Positions 1 through 6,681 of a stretch of DNA of 7,796 nucleotides are shown here, in pieces. How positions within the stretch are numbered: the first letter of the stretch is position 1; each line of letters begins with the position of its first letter. Origin of the DNA: Kiritimatiellia bacterium (GTDB lineage Bacteria; Verrucomicrobiota; Kiritimatiellia; SLAD01); contig SLCI01000181.1 in the NCBI GenBank assembly GCA_007125875.1, forward strand, positions 1-7,796, written 5' to 3'. Both the position numbers and the translations under genes were made by a program. The notes under the pieces were generated by a model. The model did not search any database and was not told the DNA's origin. It worked only from the letters and a program-made list of their open reading frames with translations.

Positions 1-1431
1 AAACGCGCGGTGAAATAGCCGTCGGCCCGTTTTCCATCGATCAGGAATACTGGCACTAATCCGAACAACATCATGACACATGAAAGGCTCATAACTGCGA
101 AAGAGCCGACGATTACTTTGAAAGTAGCCAAGCGTGCTGCGCATTGTGCTCGGATATAAATGAAACCATTGATGGGCGGTTCGGGGGCGCCACGCTACGA
201 TTCTGCGCCAATGCGCTTTCCTGCGCTCCTCAGCAGCCAGTAAGTGATCCTGTGATAGCCACGGATGCTCATAAGTCCAAGCGATCGGACGAAAACCGGA
301 AAGAAGATAGTGGGGCAGGGCAGGCAGATACTCTTTGCGGCGTGCTTTCCGTTTTGTTCGGGGCTTGTTCTTTAAAAGGGTATCGGCCAGAAACCCTCCG
401 AATACAGCATCATAATCAGCTAAATGAGTAGTTTCAGTAAGCCCCACGCAGTGTGCGTGCACATAAGGGAGTCCGCTGCCGACAAGCTGACTGGCTTGTT
501 CCAGAATTTTGTAGTAGTGCAGAGGCTCTCGAAGGGTCAACTGCATATTGATACGATAAATAGCCGCAAGCTGTTCTGCCAAATGGCCCTCGCGATTCAT
601 CTGATCGAGAAAAATCAATCCGTCATGATTCGGACGGTTACGAAGACATGAGGCGACGACCCGACTGTCTTCGCCAGCACTTAAAAACTGTGCAACATTG
701 GTTGCCTCACTAGTCACACCATCAATATACCGCTGCAATGAATCCCTTAATGTGCGCGCAGTGTCAGCCAGTGTTTCGTGATACGAGCCCTCTGTAGGGC
801 GCCAATAGGATTGCTGCTGCCTCCGATTGCCGCCTGCTTGATCAGGAGTATAGGTGTGAATTGAGGAAGCATCAGCTTGTCGGACGTTTTCATAGAGCGT
901 AAACGGATGAGTGATGACCTGGTGTCGCAGAAAGTCTGCTATCGAAACGGAGTCCACTTCTCGCTCTTGCGCGGCAGCGTGAGCCACTGCATCGACATGA
1001 CTGCCGATCATGAGATCATCGCCGGACACATATTCGTAAACCGGAATGAACATCATGAGATCGGTCACACAAGACACGACACGATCGGCTTTGCTCACGT
1101 GCAGGGCGCAGAATGGCCCGTTCAAGTCCTCTGCCCAGTTGATTTTGCCGGCACGTATTCGGTTCAGCAAAACATCGATCTTGCGACTTGCTGAATCTAT
1201 GGCGTCGTTTGGCTGGTTGAAGGTGAGCAGCGGTGCACCGAGAAAAAGCAGTATATCCCGATCTGTTTCGATCGGCTGAAATCCATCATACAGCGCAGGA
1301 CCTATGACTAGGCTGCCCCATTTACCCTCGTATGTAGTGATGCTGTTTGCGAGCCATGGGCAGCAACGTTGTAAGCAAGTGGTCAGGGTGACCGATTCAC
1401 CCGGTCGATTTGAATACAGAAAATCACTCAT
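1..1431 (-). CDS. Asparagine-synthase-like ATP-dependent amide-forming protein (3' end outside the window)
   Basis: I read one uninterrupted minus-strand frame of 477 codons from ATG at 1431 to the left edge. Residues ~1-210 resemble a class II glutamine amidotransferase (Ntn) domain. It starts MSDFLYSNRP, where catalytic family members have Cys at position 2; here it is Ser, so glutamine hydrolysis is probably lost. NGPFCAL (104-110) and TDLMMFIPVYEY (123-134) fit the usual 'GxFA... DRxGxxPLYY' stretch, with its Arg missing. Residues ~215-477 resemble the synthase/PP-loop domain: SAGEDSR at 251-257 replaces the usual SGGxDS(R), FGGFLAD lies at 344-350, and YEPFMCHDVV at 447-456 matches the 'PFLDxxvv' region, followed by a basic KTGRRLFHRAF. 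The family makes amides by adenylating a carboxylate (asparagine synthetase, beta-lactam synthetase, lasso-peptide cyclase). Substrate unknown. It is last in the visible operon and is preceded by an 18-codon ORF overlapping its start (ATGA). A TAG lies in frame upstream and no other ATG, GTG or TTG intervenes. Family call fairly sure, exact function not. Confidence 0.8.
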   Translation of the reverse strand, partial: MSDFLYSNRPGESVTLTTCLQRCCPWLANSITTYEGKWGSLVIGPALYDGFQPIETDRDILLFLGAPLLTFNQPNDAIDSASRKIDVLLNRIRAGKINWAEDLNGPFCALHVSKADRVVSCVTDLMMFIPVYEYVSGDDLMIGSHVDAVAHAAAQEREVDSVSIADFLRHQVITHPFTLYENVRQADASSIHTYTPDQAGGNRRQQQSYWRPTEGSYHETLADTARTLRDSLQRYIDGVTSEATNVAQFLSAGEDSRVVASCLRNRPNHDGLIFLDQMNREGHLAEQLAAIYRINMQLTLREPLHYYKILEQASQLVGSGLPYVHAHCVGLTETTHLADYDAVFGGFLADTLLKNKPRTKRKARRKEYLPALPHYLLSGFRPIAWTYEHPWLSQDHLLAAEERRKAHWRRIVAWRPRTAHQWFHLYPSTMRSTLGYFQSNRRLFRSYEPFMCHDVVRISASIPDRWKTGRRLFHRAF

Positions 1432-1484
1432 GCGGCATCGATTGAAGCCAGCGCGCCGATAAGGCGGCGGGCATGTCTAAGCAT
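1428..1484 (-). CDS. Possible 18-codon ORF coupled to the asparagine-synthase-like gene
   Basis: This ORF encodes MLRHARRLIGALASIDAA. It starts two bases after the HAD gene's stop codon and ends in a TGA that overlaps the next gene's start (ATGA). GAGG lies 8-9 bases before its ATG, whereas the asparagine-synthase-like ATG has no clear Shine-Dalgarno of its own. The simplest reading is a short leader that brings ribosomes to the next start by translational coupling. The peptide is basic and amphipathic-looking in its first half. I recognise no family, and a frame this short can occur by chance; a second ATG at 1474 opens another 16-codon frame over the same bases. A function as a precursor or regulatory peptide is pure speculation. 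Confidence 0.3.
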   Translation of the reverse strand: MLRHARRLIGALASIDAA

Positions 1485-1485
1485 G

Positions 1486-2355
1486 TTATTTGCCTCGGAT
1501 GACAATCTTGTGCGCTGTCCCTTGCTCAGGATTGGAGGTGTCATAGACGACAAAGCGGACGTCTGGAAATGCAGCCGCTAGCTCCGAGTTTAGATAATCG
1601 ATTACGGCTGCAACGTTGTGCGGATCATCATCGGAAAATCCCACGCTGATGGATGCCTCGACACCGCGTTGACGGATTATATTGATGATGTGCGTCACAA
1701 AATCCTTCACCGCAAACTGCTTCGCGCGTTCAGGACTCTCCGCGCCAGATAGACTCTGTCCCATGATTTCTTGAAATTCCGGGGACGTAACGCCCCGGTA
1801 GCGATTCAAGTCGAGATAACGGGAAACAACTTCGGCGTCGGTTAACAATGTGCCGTCCTCGCCAAACAACTTGATGAAACGACGCAGGTTCTTGATCATC
1901 GTTAACCGTTCATCATCGGTCAACACGGCCTCAATGAAATATTCGACACCTTTTCGAATGGATTGGGCGGAATGGGCCCTGGCCGTGATAATCGCGAAGA
2001 GTGAACCGTCGATGAGTGCGCGCTTGAAACGCTGAAAACTTGGGGCGCCCTCCTCCTCTTTTTGAACAATCGGTCGCAACGCTCGTTGCGTATCATTCAA
2101 GAACGTTTCTTCTCCACGCACACCACAATCATAAAAGTCGATAAAGGCCGCATCCCAATCGCCATCAATCGGACGATAATTTTCCTGGTCTCTGCGAATC
2201 TTGGCAAATTCAGATGTGGTGACGCTAAACGGCTTCCAGCCCTCTTCTGTTTTCCGCTCGAGATGAATTGCTGTGGGCATGTGAAGGATGTTGTCGTCCC
2301 AATCGAACATGTAATATTTCAAGTGAGGCGTTGTGTTGTTCTCTACGTCAGTCAT
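1486..2355 (-). CDS. HAD-superfamily hydrolase-like protein, function unassigned
   Basis: A 289-residue protein with HAD-fold signatures: FDWDDN at 17-22 as motif I (nucleophile D18 and acid/base D20), IITARA at 122-127 as motif II (Thr124), basic residues near 134-135 as possible motif III, and GFSDDDPHN at 239-247 as the acidic motif IV. HAD enzymes with a DxD motif I are mostly Mg2+-dependent phosphatases. The cap-like segment between motifs I and II is about 100 residues and contains YRPIDGDWDAAFIDFYD, which looks conserved but which I cannot tie to a named family. No signal peptide or membrane segment, so cytoplasmic. The ATG at 2355 is supported by AGGAA seven bases upstream (2361-2365). 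It lies 35 bases after the transporter stop in the same direction and is probably co-transcribed with it. Superfamily assignment is sure; substrate is not. Confidence 0.82.
   Translation of the reverse strand: MTDVENNTTPHLKYYMFDWDDNILHMPTAIHLERKTEEGWKPFSVTTSEFAKIRRDQENYRPIDGDWDAAFIDFYDCGVRGEETFLNDTQRALRPIVQKEEEGAPSFQRFKRALIDGSLFAIITARAHSAQSIRKGVEYFIEAVLTDDERLTMIKNLRRFIKLFGEDGTLLTDAEVVSRYLDLNRYRGVTSPEFQEIMGQSLSGAESPERAKQFAVKDFVTHIINIIRQRGVEASISVGFSDDDPHNVAAVIDYLNSELAAAFPDVRFVVYDTSNPEQGTAHKIVIRGK
1493..1496 (-). promoter_or_regulatory. Shine-Dalgarno (GAGG) for the 18-codon ORF
   Basis: GAGG on the minus strand lies inside the last codons of the HAD gene, 8-9 bases before the ATG at 1484. It is the only good ribosome-binding sequence near the start of the asparagine-synthase-like gene, so translation of that gene may depend on coupling through the small ORF. 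Confidence 0.4.
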
Positions 2356-2360
2356 TTTAC

Positions 2361-2365
2361 TTCCT
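2361..2365 (-). promoter_or_regulatory. Shine-Dalgarno (AGGAA) of the HAD gene
   Basis: AGGAA on the minus strand ends five bases before the ATG at 2355. It lies in the 35-base gap after the transporter gene and fixes the start of the HAD gene. Confidence 0.6.
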
Positions 2366-2390
2366 ATTGACGGCCAATACTCCGCACATC

Positions 2391-3422
2391 TTATTCTTGT
2401 GTGAGGTTGTGCTCAATGCGTTTCGGCACGATACCGGCCGGGTACTGAGTTACATACTCTTCGCCAAAAAGACGACGATGCACCAGTGTGTTTTCAGTAA
2501 TGGCCCAATCCCGTTGTCCATGTCGCCGTAGCCAGAGCGTGAAAATCGAAGCGGTGATCACGATGAACATGGAGTAGAGGATCGCCATCCAGAGCATTTG
2601 ATTTTGCAGCGCAACATCGGAGAAACTCAGCAAAATAATGGCAAAGGCGATCGGACCATTTTGGATCCCCGTTTCCAATGAGATAGCACGTTGATGAATG
2701 GGCGAGGCACCGAAAATTCGCGCGCCGACATACCCAATTAAAAACCCGAACATGCCCAAGGTAATGGCCGCAGCATATACTTTAATATCGGTTCCAATCA
2801 CCTGTGGAAAATGCCGAATAAGTGTGCTCGCCACCAAGAAGATTATGACGATCATCGCCATAAAGCCCGCCGTATCCTCCGCGGATTTTGCCCAACCACG
2901 TGAAAAGCGTCGCAGGGTCATCCCGCCCGCGACAGGGACAAGCACAAGCAACAGCGAAACAACGATATTTACGGTCGGAATGACAAATTCGTGCGCCATC
3001 CCATCCGCATCGTACACAGCAATCTCGCGGGCAAAGCCCGGCGTATAAATCTGTAACAGAATAGGCATCATGATCAGGGCCGCTAATGTTGAGGCGGTTG
3101 TCATGGAAATGCTGAGCGCGACGGAACCTCGGGCGAAGTAGGTAAACATATTCGAGGTCGATCCGCCGGGTAGTGTGCCGACAAGGACCAGTGCGATTGC
3201 GTAAGCCGGTGGCAGGTTCAGGAGTGTGGCCAATGTGAAGGCGATCAATGGCATAAACCCAAACTGCGAGGCAAATCCAATCGCGACGAGACGCCAGCGA
3301 CGGGCCACCGTGCGAAAGTCGTCCACCGTTAGTCCTGCGCCCATACCGAACATGATGACGATGATCATCAGCGCCAAAAGCGCTTGGTCAAGGCCATGTA
3401 ATAACACTTGGTCGCTATTCAT
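2391..3422 (-). CDS. BASS-family transporter (bile acid:sodium symporter-like)
   Basis: A 343-residue hydrophobic protein with about nine or ten predicted membrane segments (roughly 12-30, 44-66, 72-88, 101-125, 148-168, 184-202, 214-232, 252-270, 273-297) and a ~45-residue hydrophilic C-terminal tail. Two signatures of the bile acid:sodium symporter family are visible: GTLPGGSTSNMFTY at 82-95 and ETGIQNGPIA at 250-259. Both regions form the Na+-binding crossover in known structures. Members carry organic anions such as bile acids, pantothenate, pyruvate or keto acids with Na+ in the inner membrane. A ~20-residue polar loop (130-147) interrupts the fifth region and is longer than usual. The ATG at 3422 overlaps the ligase stop (ATGA), so the two are translationally coupled; a G-rich stretch just before the ATG can serve as ribosome-binding site. 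Its substrate may be a precursor or product of the acyl-CoA ligase (inference). Confidence 0.88.
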   Translation of the reverse strand: MNSDQVLLHGLDQALLALMIIVIMFGMGAGLTVDDFRTVARRWRLVAIGFASQFGFMPLIAFTLATLLNLPPAYAIALVLVGTLPGGSTSNMFTYFARGSVALSISMTTASTLAALIMMPILLQIYTPGFAREIAVYDADGMAHEFVIPTVNIVVSLLLVLVPVAGGMTLRRFSRGWAKSAEDTAGFMAMIVIIFLVASTLIRHFPQVIGTDIKVYAAAITLGMFGFLIGYVGARIFGASPIHQRAISLETGIQNGPIAFAIILLSFSDVALQNQMLWMAILYSMFIVITASIFTLWLRRHGQRDWAITENTLVHRRLFGEEYVTQYPAGIVPKRIEHNLTQE

Positions 3423-5374
3423 CGGTGCCCCCGCGAACGGCTGCTGTCGGGTTCCTCGGCCGCATACAGCGATTGCAGCACATCATCATATTTTTGCGCC
3501 ACCACGTGTCGTTTAAGTTTAAACAAGTTCGTTAATTCCTCGCCCGGTGTAAAAGGTTCGGCAATCAGTCGGATGGCACGAATCGATGGGTGCTTGCCAC
3601 TATCGCTCGGATGATGCTGCATCTCCCGGATTTCCCGGAAAATCGTCTGATGAACCTCCGGGTCCGTAATCAGCTCTTCTCGTGTTTTGACTTCCCGGCC
3701 ATCTTGCTGGAATTGCTCCAGATCAGGAACAACGAGCGCATATAGGTGTTTGCAGTCTTGTCCCATTAACGCCAAGTTTTCGATATGCGCACATTGTCGC
3801 AGGCGAGCCTCAATGGGCTCAGGTTCAATATTCTCACCGTTCGATAATACAATCGTTGATTTACAGCGGCCCAATATTCGCAGGCAGCCGTTCCAGGTAA
3901 CCATGCCAATGTCACCAGTACGGAACCAACCATCCTCCGATAAAACCTCTCGCGTTAGCCCATGTTCCTTGTAGTAGCCACGCATGATTTGTGGACCACG
4001 TACTTGTATTTCACCGCGTAAACCGATTTCTTGGGATAAGGCAGACTGCGAACTGCTATACAGGATTTCATCTGTCTCTAAATGCACTATCCGCAGTTCG
4101 GTTTCGGGGATAATAGGGCCGACTGTTCCGGCCACTTCCTTGCTTTGAATGCGAACCGCCAGCACGGGGCTTGTTTCGGTTAGGCCATACCCCTCCAGCA
4201 CATGAATCCCAATTTTGCGATAGAATTGATCAATCGCCATCGGGAGTGCGCCGCCGCCTGAGATGGTTGCCTTGAGGCAGCCGCCTGCTTTCAGGCGGAC
4301 GTTCTCAAGCACAGCGGCATTGAAGAATCCGTAAAGTGGCAGAATCAGGCAGATTCGGCCACTGTGCACCATTTTCCATGCAAGCCGTACAATTAGCGAG
4401 CGGGGAGGGGGCTCCAGTGTCTCGTTCCGTAACACCGTCCAGGAATGCTGGTACCAACTGCTTAATCGGTAAGCGATATGAAACAATGCGCGACGCACGG
4501 GGTGTGCTTGGCCAATCCCCTGCATGATGCGGTGATGCAAACTTTCCCAGAGTCTCGGCGCTGACCCCATGAACGTCGGCTCAACATTTTGCAGATCCTG
4601 ACCAAGGGTCCGAAGGCTGGTATAATACGTGCATACCCCATAGCTCATGGTGAACACTTCGAACATACGCTCGAAGACATGCCAAATGGGCAAAATCGAA
4701 AGCACACGATCGGTACAGGATAGCTCAAGCGGCACATTTTTGATCTGTGACAATATGTTCTCGTGGGTCAACATGACGCCTTTCGGCTTTCCCGTTGTTC
4801 CCGAGGTATAGATCAGCGTGAACAGGTCATCGCCCGAAACCGACTGTTCCCGCTCTTGGATACATTGTGGATTCGTCTTCAGTGCCGACGCGCCAAGCTC
4901 AGCGAGCTGATCAAGTGTGTGCACACCCTCTTCAACCCCCTTACGCGTATCGAGTTGGATGACTTCGCGGAGGTTGGGCCATTGAACACGTAAACGCTTT
5001 AATCGCTGGAGCTCTTTTGGGCCCTCTACAAAGGCGACCTCTATTTCTGCGTGCTCAAAGATATAGCCCCATTCGTCATCGATAACGTCAGTCCCACGAG
5101 GTGTGTTGACTGCTCCCGCGAGCTGAATACCCACTTCGGCCAACATCCACTCCACCCGGTTATCGCTAATGAGACCGACTGGATCGCCTTGGCGGACACC
5201 AATTTGCGCGAGACCAGCGGCAATCTGTTTGCCTCGTTCATACAATTCGCGAAAGGATATGGGTTGCCAATTGGTTGCCGTTTGGCGTGTCGCGAAAGCG
5301 GGAAGCTCACCATAGTGTTCCGCACAGAGGCGATAGAGTTGGGCTAGGTTCCGCGCGTTAAGTATCGGTTTCAT
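3419..5374 (-). CDS. AMP-forming long-chain acyl-CoA ligase (COG1022 type)
   Basis: With the ATG at 5374 the protein has 651 residues, about normal for FadD15/Faa1-type ligases. It activates a carboxylic acid with ATP to an acyl-adenylate and then to the CoA thioester. Counting from this Met: P-loop YTSGTTGKPKGVMLTH at ~189-204, ISGGGALP at ~371-378, A5 motif EGYGLTETSP at ~394-403, hinge region GWFRTGD at ~482-488 followed by GRCKST at ~502-507, and the probable catalytic Lys in NLFKLKR at ~616-622. The frame stays open upstream to a GTG at 5509 (45 more residues), but that extension is unlike the family, and a candidate promoter lies inside it, so I choose 5374; no strong Shine-Dalgarno supports either start. 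GRCKST where the family commonly has GRKKD, and the Cys-rich middle, are mild oddities. First gene of the minus-strand operon, overlapping the transporter by 4 bases. Ligase class sure; chain length and substrate unknown. Confidence 0.9.
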   Translation of the reverse strand: MKPILNARNLAQLYRLCAEHYGELPAFATRQTATNWQPISFRELYERGKQIAAGLAQIGVRQGDPVGLISDNRVEWMLAEVGIQLAGAVNTPRGTDVIDDEWGYIFEHAEIEVAFVEGPKELQRLKRLRVQWPNLREVIQLDTRKGVEEGVHTLDQLAELGASALKTNPQCIQEREQSVSGDDLFTLIYTSGTTGKPKGVMLTHENILSQIKNVPLELSCTDRVLSILPIWHVFERMFEVFTMSYGVCTYYTSLRTLGQDLQNVEPTFMGSAPRLWESLHHRIMQGIGQAHPVRRALFHIAYRLSSWYQHSWTVLRNETLEPPPRSLIVRLAWKMVHSGRICLILPLYGFFNAAVLENVRLKAGGCLKATISGGGALPMAIDQFYRKIGIHVLEGYGLTETSPVLAVRIQSKEVAGTVGPIIPETELRIVHLETDEILYSSSQSALSQEIGLRGEIQVRGPQIMRGYYKEHGLTREVLSEDGWFRTGDIGMVTWNGCLRILGRCKSTIVLSNGENIEPEPIEARLRQCAHIENLALMGQDCKHLYALVVPDLEQFQQDGREVKTREELITDPEVHQTIFREIREMQHHPSDSGKHPSIRAIRLIAEPFTPGEELTNLFKLKRHVVAQKYDDVLQSLYAAEEPDSSRSRGHR

Positions 5375-5406
5375 GTCGGTGAACGTCTCGACGATGCTCT
5401 TGCCAT
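5371..5406 (-). other. Possible 11-codon leader ORF before the ligase
   Basis: ATG at 5406 opens MARASSRRSPT, whose TGA overlaps the ligase ATG as ATGA, the same arrangement as at the asparagine-synthase-like gene. GGAGG exists at 5426-5430 but is 19 bases from this ATG, too far for normal use. Weak evidence; likely chance, recorded because the ligase start itself lacks a Shine-Dalgarno. Confidence 0.15.
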
Positions 5407-5518
5407 GGCAGATGTTGATCAAAAACCTCCAAGGCGCTGTCACACTAGTGAAAGGAGCCCAGCGGGTCAAGCTGAGGGAACGGCTTGACGCCATAGAAAT
5501 CTGCGTCACTGTGTTGTT
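5375..5518. promoter_or_regulatory. Divergent promoter region between ligase operon and sugar dehydrogenase
   Basis: This 144-base gap must hold the promoters of both divergent units. For the minus strand I see TTGACC (5465-5470) and TAGTGT (5442-5447) separated by 17 bases, a fair sigma70-like pair that would give a leader of about 60 bases before the ATG at 5374. Two perfect palindromes occur: TGCCATGGCA (5401-5410) and CACTAGTG (5443-5450), the second overlapping the proposed -10, so it could be an operator. For the plus strand I see no convincing pair; TTGACG at 5485-5490 is too close to the start codon at 5519. No terminator is needed or seen. Confidence 0.4.
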
Positions 5519-6664
5519 ATGAAAAAAGTAATGTTATGCGTGGTACTTGCCTGTGCGCGAACCTATGCGATCGCTCAGCCTGTTGTTCAGCAGACCACCA
5601 TTGAAGAGCGGGTCGATTCCGAAGAGCTTTCTTTTCGAGTTATCCGTGAAGTTGCGGACTTGGAGCATCCGTGGGGATTGGCCTTTTTGCCGGACGGCTC
5701 GCTACTGATTACCGAAAGACCGGGACGCTTATATCGGTTTACGGGTGATGAAATTCATAGGATAGAAAACCTCCCTACGATTCGCGCTTTTGGGCAGGGC
5801 GGTCTGCTGGATGTCGCAGTTCATCCGGCGTTTTCTGATAATCAGCTAATTTATATTAGTTATGCCGCTGATTATGAGGGCGGCATCGGTACACGGGTAG
5901 CTCGCGCTCGACTAGAAAATGATCGGCTTGAGGATGTAACCGTCATCTTCGAAATGGATCCGCCAACTCGAAGAAGCGGCGTGCATTTCGGCAGTCGTTT
6001 TGCATTCGATTCGGATGGCTATTTGTTTGTGACATTAGGTGAACGTGGTCAGCGTTACCTGTCGCAAGAGCTCAACACGCATCACGGGAAAGTCGTGCGT
6101 TTGTATGATGATGGTCGTGTCCCCGAAGATAACCCGTTTGTGGGGCAAGGTGACGCCCACCCGGAAATCTACACCTATGGACATCGCAATCAACAGGGCA
6201 TGGTCTACGATTCCGAGACGGGTCTGCTGTGGACACATGAGCATGGGCCGCGTGGTGGTGACACGTTGAATGTTATTCGCTCTGGCTTGAATTATGGTTG
6301 GCCCTTAGCTACACACGGTGAAGAGTATCGTGGCGGTCGGATCGGCACACTGCCCGAGCGACTCGAACATGTTGTCGATCCCATTGTCCACTGGACACCC
6401 TCCATTGCGCCCTCAGGGATGAGTATGTATCGAGGCGACCTTTTCCCCGAGTGGTCAGGTAATTTCTTGATTGGCGCATTGGTCCAACAACATTTGCGCC
6501 GCGTGGTGACTGATGGGGAACAGGTCGTTCATCAGGAAGAGCTATTGCGTAATCGCATTGGACGAATTCGGGAGGTTGCAACGGACTCCGACGGATACAT
6601 CTGGCTACTAACCGATGCGCCGAATGGGGGGCTTTACCGGATTCTGCCGTTGGCCAAAGAATGA
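5519..6664 (+). CDS. Exported PQQ-dependent sugar (aldose) dehydrogenase, YliI/soluble GDH family
   Basis: A 381-residue six-bladed beta-propeller enzyme that oxidises aldose sugars with PQQ. Residues 1-19 (MKKVMLCVVLACARTYAIA) form a signal peptide, probably cut after Ala19, placing the enzyme in the periplasm. Family motifs in order: HPWGLAFLPDGSLLITER (50-67), GGLLDVAVHP (94-103), HFGSR (156-160) with the catalytic His156, GERGQRYLSQELNTHHGK (174-191), YGHRNQQG (220-227) with the PQQ-binding Arg223, THEHGPRGGD (239-248), GLNYGWP (256-262), IAPSGMSMY (296-304) and the C-terminal NGGLYRILP. Length is typical. There is no clear Shine-Dalgarno before the ATG at 5519, and an in-frame TGA lies ~30 bases upstream, so this start is the only reasonable one. 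It is transcribed divergently from the ligase operon. Its last 48 bases are repeated at 7315-7363, so the present C terminus may derive from an insertion event. Confidence 0.93.
   Translation: MKKVMLCVVLACARTYAIAQPVVQQTTIEERVDSEELSFRVIREVADLEHPWGLAFLPDGSLLITERPGRLYRFTGDEIHRIENLPTIRAFGQGGLLDVAVHPAFSDNQLIYISYAADYEGGIGTRVARARLENDRLEDVTVIFEMDPPTRRSGVHFGSRFAFDSDGYLFVTLGERGQRYLSQELNTHHGKVVRLYDDGRVPEDNPFVGQGDAHPEIYTYGHRNQQGMVYDSETGLLWTHEHGPRGGDTLNVIRSGLNYGWPLATHGEEYRGGRIGTLPERLEHVVDPIVHWTPSIAPSGMSMYRGDLFPEWSGNFLIGALVQQHLRRVVTDGEQVVHQEELLRNRIGRIREVATDSDGYIWLLTDAPNGGLYRILPLAKE
6617..6664 (+). repeat. Direct repeat copy A: 3' end of the sugar dehydrogenase gene
   Basis: This 48-base stretch encodes the last residues of the dehydrogenase (…APNGGLYRILPLAKE) and its TGA. 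It matches copy B at 7315-7363 except for two substitutions (CGG/CGA Arg and TTG/CTG Leu, both synonymous) and a run of six instead of seven G. The match stops right after the stop codon. The repeats bound the toxin-antitoxin segment and look like left and right junctions. Confidence 0.9.
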
Positions 6665-6665
6665 A

Positions 6666-6681
6666 GGCATATAGAGATGCC
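6666..6681. promoter_or_regulatory. Short inverted repeat over the toxin start, possible operator
   Basis: GGCAT (6666-6670), a 6-base spacer and ATGCC (6677-6681) are perfect 5-base arms centred just before the toxin ATG. BrnTA-type modules repress themselves through the DNA-binding antitoxin at such positions, so this may be the operator. The arms are short enough to be chance. No clear promoter lies between the dehydrogenase stop and the toxin, so the module may be read from the dehydrogenase promoter. AAGG at 6664-6667 is a fair Shine-Dalgarno for the ATG at 6677. Confidence 0.25.

Noticed and set aside
144..651. Two overlapping plus-strand ORFs (95 and 75 codons).
   Set aside because: They lie opposite the open asparagine-synthase-like frame, carry no recognisable motif and have unnatural composition; they are shadows of that gene.
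877..1279. Two overlapping plus-strand ORFs (105 and 77 codons).
   Set aside because: Same reason: antisense to the coherent minus-strand gene, with no family resemblance.
5041..5347. ORFs on both strands within the ligase N-terminal part.
   Set aside because: They overlap the well-supported ligase frame and show no independent motifs.
5485..5520. TTGACG followed by a weak -10 as a promoter for the dehydrogenase gene.
   Set aside because: Transcription would start at or after the ATG, and hexamers at 16-18 bases spacing (e.g. ACTGTG) match poorly.
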